From assembly GCA_023150555.1 (NCBI GenBank), contig JAKLKQ010000048.1, positions 1-53,802 of the forward strand: DNA of 53,802 bases, given 5' to 3'. Positions 1 through 8,388 of the stretch are shown piece after piece. Positions within the stretch are counted from its first letter, which is position 1. Every line of letters begins with the position of its first letter. Below the pieces are notes generated by a model that saw only the letters and a list, made by a program, of their open reading frames with translations, made no database searches and had not been told where the DNA came from. Origin of the DNA: Planctomycetota bacterium. GTDB lineage: Bacteria; Planctomycetota; SZUA-567; H5-PLA8. A program made the position numbers and the translations under genes.

Positions 1-1
1 A

Positions 2-3000
2 CGCGCCGAGCACCTGGCGTGGGTCGAGGCGCGCCGCGCATCTGTAGGCGAGAAGATGCGCGCTCGAAAGGCCCGCGTCACCCGCGCCTTCCGCAACCTC
101 GAGACGCGCCTGCTCTCCGAGCAGCGCGAGCTGGCCGAACGCTGCCGCGTGGAGCTGGAGACCTTTCGCAACAAGATCGTCGAGGAGGAGAAGCGCAAGC
201 GCGGGCTCTTTCAGCAGGAGCACGAAGAGGTCAACGCGATCATCCTGGCCATGCGCGAGAAGAGCACCGCGATGGCCCTGCGCATCGTGCGCCTGGGGCG
301 TTCGGTGGGTCTGCGCCTGGGCCTGGAGGATCCGCCGTCCCAGCACATCGAGCCCGAGATGGGCGACCCGCGGCCGCTCTTTCAGCGCCTCGAGGCCAAG
401 CACGCCGAACTGAGCAAAGCCGTCCACGATCTGGAAGGCGGCTTCTTCGTCACCTTCGGGCGGCGCAGTGCGATCGCGTTGGGGCTGATGGCCATCGCCG
501 GAGGCTTCGGCTTCTGGCTCAAGCTGCTGCTCGACCGCAAAGCGGACTTTCCCGAGCTGGGCCTTTGGGCGGGTTCGCTGGCCGGCGCGTTGATGATCTT
601 CTTCGTGCTGGCGAAGTTCGTGCGCGGCAAGGCCTCCACGGCCGTCTTCGACCTCTTCCAGCGCGCCAACGCCACGGTGCTGCTGCTGGCCAAGCAGGAG
701 GAATCCGAGAAGGAACGCTTCCACAACCAGTCCACCGCGCTGATCGACACGCGCTTCCAGCAGGTCGGGCCGGAGGAAGACCGCATCAAGGAGCGTACCG
801 GCGGCGAGAAGCAGCGCATCGAGCTGGCGCTCAGCGACGTGCAGCAGCGCTACGGCAGCCTGAAGGAGGACGTCGACGCCCGCGGGCGCCGCAACGCGGA
901 GACCGTCGAGCGCGCCATCGCGGAAGCGCAGAAGGACCTCGAACGGCGCCACGCCGAGGAACGCAAGAAGATCGAGGCGGACCATGCGGCGGCGAAGGCC
1001 GGCGCCGAGGACGCGCGCCGAAGCACCGTGGTGCTGGCCGAGAAGACCTGGTCCGAGCGCCTGGACGAGTTCAGCGCCTACGCGAAGGCGGCGATGGACG
1101 AGGCCTCCGCCGGGCAGCAGAGCTGGCAGGCGCTGAAGACCGAGGACCTGCGCAAGATCGAGCGCTTCCCCGAGCACGTAATGATCGGCAAGGCCGAGCT
1201 GCCGCTGCGCAGCCTGCGCATCGGCGAAGAAGAGGCGGCCAAGCTGCCCGAGACGACGCTGACGCTGCCGGTCTGCCTCAGCTCGCCGGGCTGCGGCAGC
1301 CTGCTGGTGCAGGCCGAGACCGCGCGTCGCGACGAGGCCCTGCAGATCCTCTTCAATACCGCGCTGCGAGTGCTGACGTCCTTCCCGCCCGGCATGGCCA
1401 GGCTGACGATCATCGACCCCGTCGGCCTGGGGCAGGCCTTCAGCGCGCTGATGCAGCTGGCGGACTACGACGAGGCCCTGATCGGCGGGCGCATCTGGAC
1501 GGACGCCGGGCACATCGAGAAGCGCCTGGCCGAGATGACCGAGCACATGGAGAAGATCATCCAGAAGTACCTGCGCAACCGCTACACGACCATCGGCGAA
1601 TACAACAAGATCGCCGGCGAGATGAAGGAAGCCTACAACTTCGTGCTGCTGTCCGACTTCCCCACGGGCCTCAGCGACCTGGCCATGGAACGTCTGGACA
1701 GCATCGTCAACGCCGGCGCGGCCTGCGGCGTGCACGTGCTGATGCACCACGACTCGCGCCAGAAGTGGCCGGAGAAGGTCAACCGCGCGCAGATGCTGCG
1801 CAACGGCGTGGTCCTGAAGGAGACGAAGAAGGGCTTCACCGTCGACCTGGAGGGCCTCAACCGCGGGCGCTTCGTCACCGAGACCGCGCCCGACGCGGCT
1901 GCCGCCGGCAAGCTGCTGGAAGTGGTGGGCAAGCGCGCCGTCGAGGCCAAGCGCGTCGAGCTGTCCTTCAAGACCGTCACGCCGAAGGAAGCGGAGATGT
2001 GGAGCCGCAACACGGACAAGAGCTTCGCCGTGCCCATCGGCCGCTCGGGTGCCGTGAAGCTGCAGGAGATGGAGCTGGGCAAGGGCACCGCGCAGCACGC
2101 GCTGGTCGCCGGGCGCACGGGGTCGGGCAAATCGACGCTCTTTCACGTCATCATCTCCAACACCGCGCTCTGGTACAGCCCCGACGAGATCGAGCTGTAC
2201 CTGATCGACTTCAAGAAGGGCGTCGAGTTCAAGACCTTCGCCACGCACCGCCTGCCGCACGCGCGCGTGATCGCCGTGGAGAGCGACCGCGAGTTCGGCC
2301 TGAGCGTGCTGAAGCGCATCGACCGGGAGCTCAACGAGCGCGGCGAACGCTTCCGCGCGGCGGGCGTGCAGGACGTGGCCGGCTTCCGCAAGGCCGAGGC
2401 CGGCGTGAAGATGCCGCGTACGTTGCTATTGATCGACGAGTTCCAGGAGTTCTTCACCGAAGACGACACGGTGGCGCAGGAGGCCACCCTGCTGCTGGAC
2501 CGCTTCGTGCGCCAGGGCCGCGCCTTCGGCCTGCACCTGATCCTCGGCAGCCAGACGCTCAGCGGCGTCTACACGCTCGCCAAGAGCACTCTCGGCCAGA
2601 TGGGCGTGCGCATCGCGCTGCAGTGCAACGAGTCGGACTCGTACCTGATCCTCAGCGAAGACAACGCCGCCGCGCGACTGCTCAGCCGCCCCGGCGAGGC
2701 CATCTACAACGACATGTCGGGCCTGGTGGAAGGCAACAACCCGTTCCAGATCGTCTGGCTGCCGGACGACGAGGAATCGAAGCACCTCAAGAACGTCGCC
2801 GCGCGCGCCGACCGCGAGGGCCGCGATTCGTCGCGCACGACGGTGGTCTTCGAAGGCAACGCGCCCGCGCACCTGGAGGAGAACCAGGAACTGGCCGAGC
2901 AACTGGACAGCGAGCGCCCCGAGCACGGCGCGGTGCTGCCGGTCTGGCTGGGCGAGCCCAACGCCATCAAGGGCCCCACGCAGATCCAATTCAACGCCAG

Positions 3001-3730
3001 CGGCGGCAGCCACGTCCTGATGATCGGGCCGCGCAAGGACGCCGCCTTCGGCATGATGTACAGCACCATCCTGAGCTTGGCCTCGTACCTGCCCGCCGAC
3101 GCGATGCGGGTGCTGGTCTTCGACGGCAGCGCCGCCGAGGGCGAGTACGACGGGCCGCTGGCGCGCCTGGCCGAGGCGATCCCGCACGAGATGAAGGTCG
3201 TGCCGTACCGCGAGATCCCCGAATGCGTCGAGGAACTCGACAAGCAGATCAAGTCGGCGCAGGAAGCGGGGGAGGCGCCCAAGCAGCACACCTTCCTCTT
3301 CGTCTTCGGCCTGCAGCGCTTCCGCATGCTGCGCAACGAGGACGACTTCGGGGTCAGCAGCGGCGACGCCGCGAGCGTTGGCGAGCGCTTCGGGAACATC
3401 GTCAAGGAAGGGCCCGAACAGCAGGTGCACGCGATCGTCTGGAGCGACACGCTGGCCAACACCAGCAAGGCGATCTCGCGCCGCGCCATGCGCGAGTTCG
3501 ACAACCGCATCCTCTTCCAGATGAGCGCCAGCGACAGCAGCGAACTGATCGACGCGCCGGCGGCCAACACGCTGGGCCTGCACAACGCGCTGCTGTTCGT
3601 GGAAAGCGACGGGCTGCTCGAGAAGTTCCGCCCCTACGCGCTGCCCGGCGAGCACTGGCTGGACGGCGTGAAGGAGAAGCTGCAAGCGCGCTTCCCCAGC
3701 AAGGCCCGCCGCGTGCGCTTCGACGCGTAA
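2..3730 (+). CDS. FtsK/SpoIIIE-type membrane ATPase, 5' partial
   Basis: This frame is open to the left edge, so the true start probably lies outside the window; the first in-frame ATG is at 56. Numbered from that ATG (1224 residues), a charged helical N-terminus is followed by two membrane segments (about 138-158 and 168-188), a long charged coiled coil (about 190-380) and three RecA-like units. Only the middle unit has intact nucleotide-binding motifs: Walker A GRTGSGKST at about 686-694 and Walker B LLLIDEF with D794/E795. The first unit (about 385-640) and the last (about 950-1224) look like the same fold with a degraded P-loop. Known relatives pump DNA (FtsK/SpoIIIE) or drive type VII secretion (EccC/EssC). 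The multi-ATPase layout resembles the second group, but no WXG100 gene is visible here. The substrate is unknown. Confidence 0.85.
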   Translation, partial: RAEHLAWVEARRASVGEKMRARKARVTRAFRNLETRLLSEQRELAERCRVELETFRNKIVEEEKRKRGLFQQEHEEVNAIILAMREKSTAMALRIVRLGRSVGLRLGLEDPPSQHIEPEMGDPRPLFQRLEAKHAELSKAVHDLEGGFFVTFGRRSAIALGLMAIAGGFGFWLKLLLDRKADFPELGLWAGSLAGALMIFFVLAKFVRGKASTAVFDLFQRANATVLLLAKQEESEKERFHNQSTALIDTRFQQVGPEEDRIKERTGGEKQRIELALSDVQQRYGSLKEDVDARGRRNAETVERAIAEAQKDLERRHAEERKKIEADHAAAKAGAEDARRSTVVLAEKTWSERLDEFSAYAKAAMDEASAGQQSWQALKTEDLRKIERFPEHVMIGKAELPLRSLRIGEEEAAKLPETTLTLPVCLSSPGCGSLLVQAETARRDEALQILFNTALRVLTSFPPGMARLTIIDPVGLGQAFSALMQLADYDEALIGGRIWTDAGHIEKRLAEMTEHMEKIIQKYLRNRYTTIGEYNKIAGEMKEAYNFVLLSDFPTGLSDLAMERLDSIVNAGAACGVHVLMHHDSRQKWPEKVNRAQMLRNGVVLKETKKGFTVDLEGLNRGRFVTETAPDAAAAGKLLEVVGKRAVEAKRVELSFKTVTPKEAEMWSRNTDKSFAVPIGRSGAVKLQEMELGKGTAQHALVAGRTGSGKSTLFHVIISNTALWYSPDEIELYLIDFKKGVEFKTFATHRLPHARVIAVESDREFGLSVLKRIDRELNERGERFRAAGVQDVAGFRKAEAGVKMPRTLLLIDEFQEFFTEDDTVAQEATLLLDRFVRQGRAFGLHLILGSQTLSGVYTLAKSTLGQMGVRIALQCNESDSYLILSEDNAAARLLSRPGEAIYNDMSGLVEGNNPFQIVWLPDDEESKHLKNVAARADREGRDSSRTTVVFEGNAPAHLEENQELAEQLDSERPEHGAVLPVWLGEPNAIKGPTQIQFNASGGSHVLMIGPRKDAAFGMMYSTILSLASYLPADAMRVLVFDGSAAEGEYDGPLARLAEAIPHEMKVVPYREIPECVEELDKQIKSAQEAGEAPKQHTFLFVFGLQRFRMLRNEDDFGVSSGDAASVGERFGNIVKEGPEQQVHAIVWSDTLANTSKAISRRAMREFDNRILFQMSASDSSELIDAPAANTLGLHNALLFVESDGLLEKFRPYALPGEHWLDGVKEKLQARFPSKARRVRFDA

Positions 3731-3759
3731 GCGGGCAACCGGAATTATCCTCCGTACAA

Positions 3760-3851
3760 GCGCCGAAGGCGCGCAATAATGTAGCCTGGGGCAAGGGGCG
3801 CCGTAGGCGGCCCGCCGCCCCAGGCTACATTATTGCGCCCTTTCAGGGCGC
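3760..3851. repeat. palindromic REP-like element, intact copy
   Basis: A 22-base perfect inverted repeat (3771-3792 with 3817-3838) is flanked by a small hairpin on each side: GCGCC-GAA-GGCGC at 3760-3772 and GCGCCC-TTTCA-GGGCGC at 3835-3851. The element sits just after the FtsK-like gene, whose transcript could end here, although no U-run follows. A second, interrupted copy lies at 32469-32762. The size and symmetry fit REP/REPIN-type or MITE-type elements; no cognate transposase is present in the window. Confidence 0.8.
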
Positions 3852-3934
3852 TTGCAGAGCGAAGCTTTCCCTTTTCAGAAGCCGATGAGTTGGCGTTTTG
3901 TCGGTAAAATTGGCATAGGAGTCGTATAGCGAGT

Positions 3935-5137
3935 CTATTTTCGCGCCTCGCTCAGCAGCCGCGCGCGCTGCTTCTCCCACCAGAGCACGAACGAAGGCCA
4001 CTCGTCGCGCTTGTGCGCGTCCTTGAGGCGGTCCTTGAGCTTCTTGTCCGGCACGCCCAGCACGGTCAGCAGGCCGTACATGGCGATCTCGCGCTGGCTG
4101 CCGGAGTCCGAGCGCAGGTGCGGGACCAGGCGCTCGGCGATCATCGCGCGTTCCAGTGGCCCGAGCATCGACGCCCAGGTCTCGGGCTTGTCGTCCTCAA
4201 AGTCGTCCTTCACGCCGCCGCAGGCGTAGACCATGCGCCCGCGGTCGCGGCTCTTGTCGCGCATGGGCGCCTCGTCGGCCTCGTAGCGCGCCGCGTACAC
4301 GTCCACGAGGTAGCTGACGGCGCGCACGCCGCTGGCCTGGCTGATGGCCTTCTCCAGGTCCAGGGCGATCTCGCGCAGCTCGCGGCTCTCGTAGAACTTC
4401 TCGCGCGGCTGTTCCTTGCCCTTCTCGCGGCGGAAGACGATCCCGCCGGCGTCCTTGTCGTAGGGGATCAGCATGGGGTTGCCTTTGTGCATCACCAGCG
4501 TGTGGGTCCCGGCGACGTAGCCGGCCGCGCGCGGGTTGGCGCGGTTGGCGACGACGTGCCAGAGATCGGTCTTCACATCCAGGTCCACGGGATCGGTGAA
4601 CTGCGCGGCGATCAGCGTGTTGGCCGCAGGGCCAGCGTCCTTCAGCTCGCGCAGCAGGTTGGCGCGTTCGCCCAGGCCCAGGCGGCGGTAGTTCTTCACG
4701 CCTTCGCCTAGGCGCGCGCGTTCGGCCTCGCTCATGGCCGGCAGCGGCTGGCGGTCGAGCCCGCGGATGTAGGCCAGCACGTCCAGGCGCCCGTTGCGGT
4801 CCATCGGCAGGGCGCCGTGATAGTGCTCGGGCGGCGGCTGGTCGCTGCCGGCGTGCGGGGCGGGCTGCGCGGCCGTGGGCGCGGGCGTCCCGATGTACTG
4901 CTCGGGCAGCGCCAGCACGCCGTCGGCGCCGACGTGCTTAGAGACGACGTTGGCCTGCTCGGTGCTCAGCCGCCCGCCGTCGAGGAAGATCTTGATCATC
5001 TCGGGCGTGAGGGGCTTGATGCGCTGGAGCTGCTCGACGGTCTCGCGCGGGATCAAGACGTCGTCGTCGGCGGCGCGCAAAGCGGGCGCGGCCAGCAGCG
5101 CGGCGGCGAGGATGGGGATGGTCAGGGCGTTTCGCAT
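3935..5137 (-). CDS. exported protein of unknown function
   Basis: This 400-residue protein has a clear Sec signal peptide (MRNALTIPILAAALLAAPALRAA, cleavage near residue 22). A Pro/Ala/Gln-rich stretch (about 80-110) separates a short N-terminal part from a charged, mostly helical C-terminal part. A good Shine-Dalgarno sequence (AGGAGG) lies about 7 bases before the ATG. The product should be periplasmic or secreted. I recognise no catalytic motif. The C-terminus has a HEAT-like helical look with Leu/Arg-rich repeats, but I cannot assign a family. It is divergent from leuC, with a 212-base spacer between them. Confidence 0.8.
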   Translation of the reverse strand: MRNALTIPILAAALLAAPALRAADDDVLIPRETVEQLQRIKPLTPEMIKIFLDGGRLSTEQANVVSKHVGADGVLALPEQYIGTPAPTAAQPAPHAGSDQPPPEHYHGALPMDRNGRLDVLAYIRGLDRQPLPAMSEAERARLGEGVKNYRRLGLGERANLLRELKDAGPAANTLIAAQFTDPVDLDVKTDLWHVVANRANPRAAGYVAGTHTLVMHKGNPMLIPYDKDAGGIVFRREKGKEQPREKFYESRELREIALDLEKAISQASGVRAVSYLVDVYAARYEADEAPMRDKSRDRGRMVYACGGVKDDFEDDKPETWASMLGPLERAMIAERLVPHLRSDSGSQREIAMYGLLTVLGVPDKKLKDRLKDAHKRDEWPSFVLWWEKQRARLLSEARK

Positions 5138-5253
5138 GGCGGGGCCTCCTGTAAACGGTCCACTCAGGTCTTGTGCTACCCAATGGGCCGGTGCATGGCA
5201 ATTGCTTACTTACGGAGGACGGGCAGGAAGCCGGTTTCTTCAACCGCGCGACG

Positions 5254-5281
5254 TTGCTTCAAGGCCGCAATCTGTTATCCT
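5254..5281 (+). promoter_or_regulatory. possible promoter of the leuC cluster
   Basis: TTGCTT and TATCCT are 16 bases apart, about 68 bases before the leuC start, in a divergent spacer. Both boxes are imperfect, so this is a weak call. I see no T-box, leader-peptide attenuator or other branched-chain amino acid control element in the spacer. Confidence 0.25.
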
Positions 5282-5349
5282 GTTTCGTCTTCGCTGCCGG
5301 GCCCGGCGAAGCATGCTACTAAATCCATAACCCGAAAGGCGGCAGGACG

Positions 5350-6789
5350 ATGAGTGCGCGCGCAGGAAAAGGTAAGACGCTCTTCCACAAGGTCTGGGAC
5401 GCCCACAGCGTCCGCACCCTGCCCAACGGTCAGGTGCAGCTGTTCATAGGGCTCCACCTCATTCACGAGGTCACCAGCCCGCAGGCCTTCGGGATGCTCC
5501 GCGAGCGCGGCCTCGCCGTCGCCTACCCCAATCGCACCTTCGCGACCGTCGACCACATCGTGCCGACGACCAGCCACGCCGAGCCCTACGCCGACAAGCT
5601 CGCGCAGGACATGATCGTCGCGCTGCGCAGTGCGTGCAAGGAGTTCGGCATCGAGTTCTTCGACACGAACACCGGGCGGCAGGGCATCGTGCACGTCATC
5701 GGCCCCGAGTTGGGCCTTACGCAGCCCGGCACCACCATCGCCTGCGGCGACAGCCACACCTCGACGCACGGCGCCTTCGGCGCGATCGCCTTCGGCATCG
5801 GCACCAGCCAGGTCCGCGACGTGCTCGCGACGCAGACCATGGCGCTCGAGCCGTTGAAGGTGCGGCGCATCGAGGTCAACGGCACACTGGCGCCTGGCGT
5901 CTACGCGAAGGACGTTGTGCTGCACATCATCCGCATCCTGGGCGTCAATGGCGGCACGGGCTTCGCCTACGAGTACGCCGGCAGCGTCTTCGACAAGTTC
6001 TCGATGGAAGAGCGCATGACCGTCTGCAACATGTCCATCGAAGGCGGCGCCCGCGTCGGCTACGTCAACCCCGACGCGACCACCTTCGCATACCTGAAGG
6101 GCCGCCCCTACGCGCCCAAGGGCGCCGCGTGGGACCAGGCCGTCGCGCGCTGGAAGTCCTTCGCCAGCGACGCCGACGCCGCCTACGACGACGTCGTCAA
6201 GATCAACGCCGAGGACATCCGCCCGACGGTGACGTGGGGCATCAACCCCGGCCAGGCGATCTTCATCGACGAGAAGGTCCCGACCGTCGATGGCGCGCCC
6301 GCCGACCAGAAGGCCGGCATTAAGGAGGCGCTCGAGCACATGAAGCTCAAGCCTGGCGCGCCGATCAAGGGGACCAAGGTCGACGTCTGCTTCCTGGGCA
6401 GCTGCACGAACAGCCGCATCAGCGACCTGAAGGAAGTCGCCGCGTACATCAAGGGCCGCAAGGTCGCGCCGGGCGTCAAGGCCATCGTCGTGCCCGGCAG
6501 CCAACTGGTGCGCGCCGAGGCCCAGAAGCTGGGGCTCGACAAGGTTTACGCCGACGCGGGCTTCGAGTGGCGCGAGGCGGGCTGTTCGATGTGCCTGGGT
6601 ATGAACCCCGACAAGCTCGTCGGCGAGCAACTGTGCGCCAGCAGCAGCAACCGCAACTTCAAGGGCCGCCAGGGCAGTCCCACGGGCCGCACGATCCTGA
6701 TGAGCCCCCTTATGGTCGCCGCTGCGGCGGTGACGGGGCAGGTGAGCGACTGCCGCGAGGTCTTCGCGCCGGCGGGCGTGGGCGCGTGA
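5350..6789 (+). CDS. leuC: 3-isopropylmalate dehydratase large subunit
   Basis: LeuC isomerises 2-isopropylmalate to 3-isopropylmalate in leucine synthesis, using a [4Fe-4S] cluster and working as a heterodimer with LeuD. The aconitase-superfamily signatures are present: CGDSHTSTHGAFGAIAFGIG, the first cluster ligand in FLGSCTNSR (C352), and the pair in GCSMCLGMN (C412, C415). The 479 residues match the long bacterial LeuC form, and the ATG follows a short AGGA-type ribosome site. Its partner leuD lies about 840 bases downstream, separated by two small genes. Homoaconitase is the main alternative, but pairing with leuD supports the leucine role. Confidence 0.96.
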   Translation: MSARAGKGKTLFHKVWDAHSVRTLPNGQVQLFIGLHLIHEVTSPQAFGMLRERGLAVAYPNRTFATVDHIVPTTSHAEPYADKLAQDMIVALRSACKEFGIEFFDTNTGRQGIVHVIGPELGLTQPGTTIACGDSHTSTHGAFGAIAFGIGTSQVRDVLATQTMALEPLKVRRIEVNGTLAPGVYAKDVVLHIIRILGVNGGTGFAYEYAGSVFDKFSMEERMTVCNMSIEGGARVGYVNPDATTFAYLKGRPYAPKGAAWDQAVARWKSFASDADAAYDDVVKINAEDIRPTVTWGINPGQAIFIDEKVPTVDGAPADQKAGIKEALEHMKLKPGAPIKGTKVDVCFLGSCTNSRISDLKEVAAYIKGRKVAPGVKAIVVPGSQLVRAEAQKLGLDKVYADAGFEWREAGCSMCLGMNPDKLVGEQLCASSSNRNFKGRQGSPTGRTILMSPLMVAAAAVTGQVSDCREVFAPAGVGA

Positions 6790-6830
6790 CGGGCCGTTTC
6801 GCATAGTAGCCGGAAAGCAGGCAAAGATCG

Positions 6831-7253
6831 ATGGGCAAGCCGAGCGAGAAGAGCCTGGAGCGCGTCGAGCGCATGGTGACGAACTTCTGCGAGAAGTCCG
6901 GCACCTTCCGGCATCCCGATCCGAAGATCACCGAGGGCGTGGTGCTGGGCTTGGCCGCCAACCTCGACGAACTGGGCCGCCCGCTGTGCCCATGCCGCTT
7001 CTACCCGGACAAGAAGGAAGAAGTGAAGCACCGCACCTGGATCTGCCCCTGCGACGACATGAACGTGTACAAGTATTGCCATTGCCTGCTCTTCTGCACG
7101 CCGGAGGGATTGCCGGTGACCGAGCACCTGCCCGCCGACCACGAAGGGCGAGGAACCTGGGGCGAGGTCAAGGACCCCACGCCGGAGAAGGGCCGCGCGC
7201 TGAAACACAAGGCCGAAGAGCGCGAAGCCGAACGCATCGCGCGGAAGTCGTAA
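6831..7253 (+). CDS. ferredoxin:thioredoxin reductase catalytic beta subunit-like protein
   Basis: This 140-residue cytosolic protein carries the full cysteine signature of the catalytic subunit: CPC (53-55), 16 residues, CPC (72-74), 8 residues, CHC (83-85). In the known family these cysteines hold a [4Fe-4S] cluster and a redox-active disulfide that passes electrons from ferredoxin to thioredoxin. The gene sits 41 bases after leuC and upstream of leuD, so it is probably co-transcribed with them. No variable (alpha) subunit or thioredoxin gene is visible nearby; homologues in non-photosynthetic bacteria and archaea often lack the alpha subunit. The ribosome site is weak. Confidence 0.9.
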   Translation: MGKPSEKSLERVERMVTNFCEKSGTFRHPDPKITEGVVLGLAANLDELGRPLCPCRFYPDKKEEVKHRTWICPCDDMNVYKYCHCLLFCTPEGLPVTEHLPADHEGRGTWGEVKDPTPEKGRALKHKAEEREAERIARKS

Positions 7254-7279
7254 GCGAAAAAGGGGAAGGCGGTGCCATC

Positions 7280-7594
7280 GTGACCCGCATTCCGATTAAG
7301 GAAGGATTGTTCGATTTTCGTTCGAAGAGCATTTCGGGAAAGATTTTTTGGCTTTTTCTCATCATTAGTTACGTTCTAAACGGGATGTTTCTGATTTTGT
7401 TTGCGGCATCGGAGGCCGATCCGAGCGGGGAACTGTACTTCTGGGATCATGGGCACAAGACGTACTTGATGGGCTTACGGCAAGACAATGCGGGGATCCT
7501 TGTTTTCATGTCGGCATCCGTCTTTGTTGTTCAAGTTGGAATACTGATTTTGCTGGTGATGCGCAACCGAATGAAGTTCAAGGCGGAGTACTAG
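7280..7594 (+). CDS. small two-helix membrane protein, unrecognised
   Basis: I place the start at the GTG at 7280, 10 bases after a GGGGAAGG ribosome site, giving 104 residues. Two strongly hydrophobic segments (about 22-43 and 75-96) flank a polar loop, and the C-terminus is basic, which suggests an inner-membrane hairpin. The bases are much poorer in GC than leuC and leuD on either side (runs such as GATTTTTTGGCTTTTTCTC), so it may be a later arrival or under different codon selection. The family is unknown to me. A TTG at about 7307 is an alternative start. Confidence 0.6.
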   Translation: MTRIPIKEGLFDFRSKSISGKIFWLFLIISYVLNGMFLILFAASEADPSGELYFWDHGHKTYLMGLRQDNAGILVFMSASVFVVQVGILILLVMRNRMKFKAEY

Positions 7595-7625
7595 TCATCC
7601 GAACAGGAACGAAAGGAAGCACCTC

Positions 7626-8216
7626 ATGGCCCTGGCCAAGATCACGAAGATAACCGGAACCGCGGTCGCCGTACCCGGCGACGATGTGGATACCGACCGC
7701 ATCATCCCCGCGCGCTTCATGAAGTGCGTCACCTTCGACGGGCTGGGCGAGTACCTCTTCTACGACGTGCGCTTCGGCGCCGGCGGCAAGAAGCTCGGCC
7801 ACCCGCTCGACAGGCCCGAGCACAAGGGTGCGACGATCCTGGTCGTGGGGCGCAACTTCGGCTGCGGTTCCTCGCGCGAGCACGCCCCGCAGGCGCTCCA
7901 GAAGTTCGGGATCAAGGCCCTGGTCGGCGCTAACTATGCCGAGATCTTCTTCGGCAACTGCACGACGCTGGGCATCCCCTGCGTCTCGCTGGAGGAGGCC
8001 GACCTGCGCGCGCTCGAGGCCGCCATCGCCAAGGACCCCAAGCTCCCGGTGACCGTCGATCTGGCCGGGAAAACCGTGAACTATGGGACGGCTCGTTCGT
8101 CCATCCGCATGAAGGAGGGCGCGCGCTCGGCGCTGGTCGAGGGCCAGTGGGATGCCCTTGGGCAGTTGCTGGAAGCCAAGCCGGAGGTCGAAAAACTGGC
8201 TGCGAAGCTACCCTAA
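7626..8216 (+). CDS. leuD: 3-isopropylmalate dehydratase small subunit
   Basis: LeuD supplies the swivelling domain that completes the active site of the LeuC-LeuD isomerase. The family motifs are clear: DDVDTDRIIPARF near the N-terminus, GRNFGCGSSREHAP, and NYAEIFFGNC further on. Its 196 residues match the bacterial norm. The ATG at 7626 follows an AAGGAAG ribosome site. It is the last gene of the cluster; a spacer of about 170 bases follows in which I see no strong terminator. Confidence 0.95.
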   Translation: MALAKITKITGTAVAVPGDDVDTDRIIPARFMKCVTFDGLGEYLFYDVRFGAGGKKLGHPLDRPEHKGATILVVGRNFGCGSSREHAPQALQKFGIKALVGANYAEIFFGNCTTLGIPCVSLEEADLRALEAAIAKDPKLPVTVDLAGKTVNYGTARSSIRMKEGARSALVEGQWDALGQLLEAKPEVEKLAAKLP

Positions 8217-8388
8217 CTCATGTCGCAGAATGGGGTTGTGAGGTGTGCATGCGGCCGGAAGGTGGACCGAAAACCGGTGTCGCGCGCCAGGATTTTTCGG
8301 TAGACTCGCACGCGCCTTATGAGTCTAACGATAGTGCCCGGAATGAGATAGCCCCAAGACCTTGGATTAGATTTCTGGAGACCGATCC

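Noticed and set aside
2426..3685. Long minus-strand frame opposite the FtsK-like gene
   Set aside because: It mirrors a clearly coding strand, has His/Arg/Gln/Val-rich composition typical of antisense frames in GC-rich DNA, and shows no motif or ribosome site.
2..3730. Full type VII secretion or phage-defence locus
   Set aside because: Only the ATPase resembles such systems; no WXG100, mycosin-type, nuclease or other partner gene is in the window.
5275..6804. 509-codon minus-strand frame opposite leuC
   Set aside because: leuC is certain from its motifs; this frame is its high-GC mirror and is Arg/Ala/Asp-rich without any family feature.
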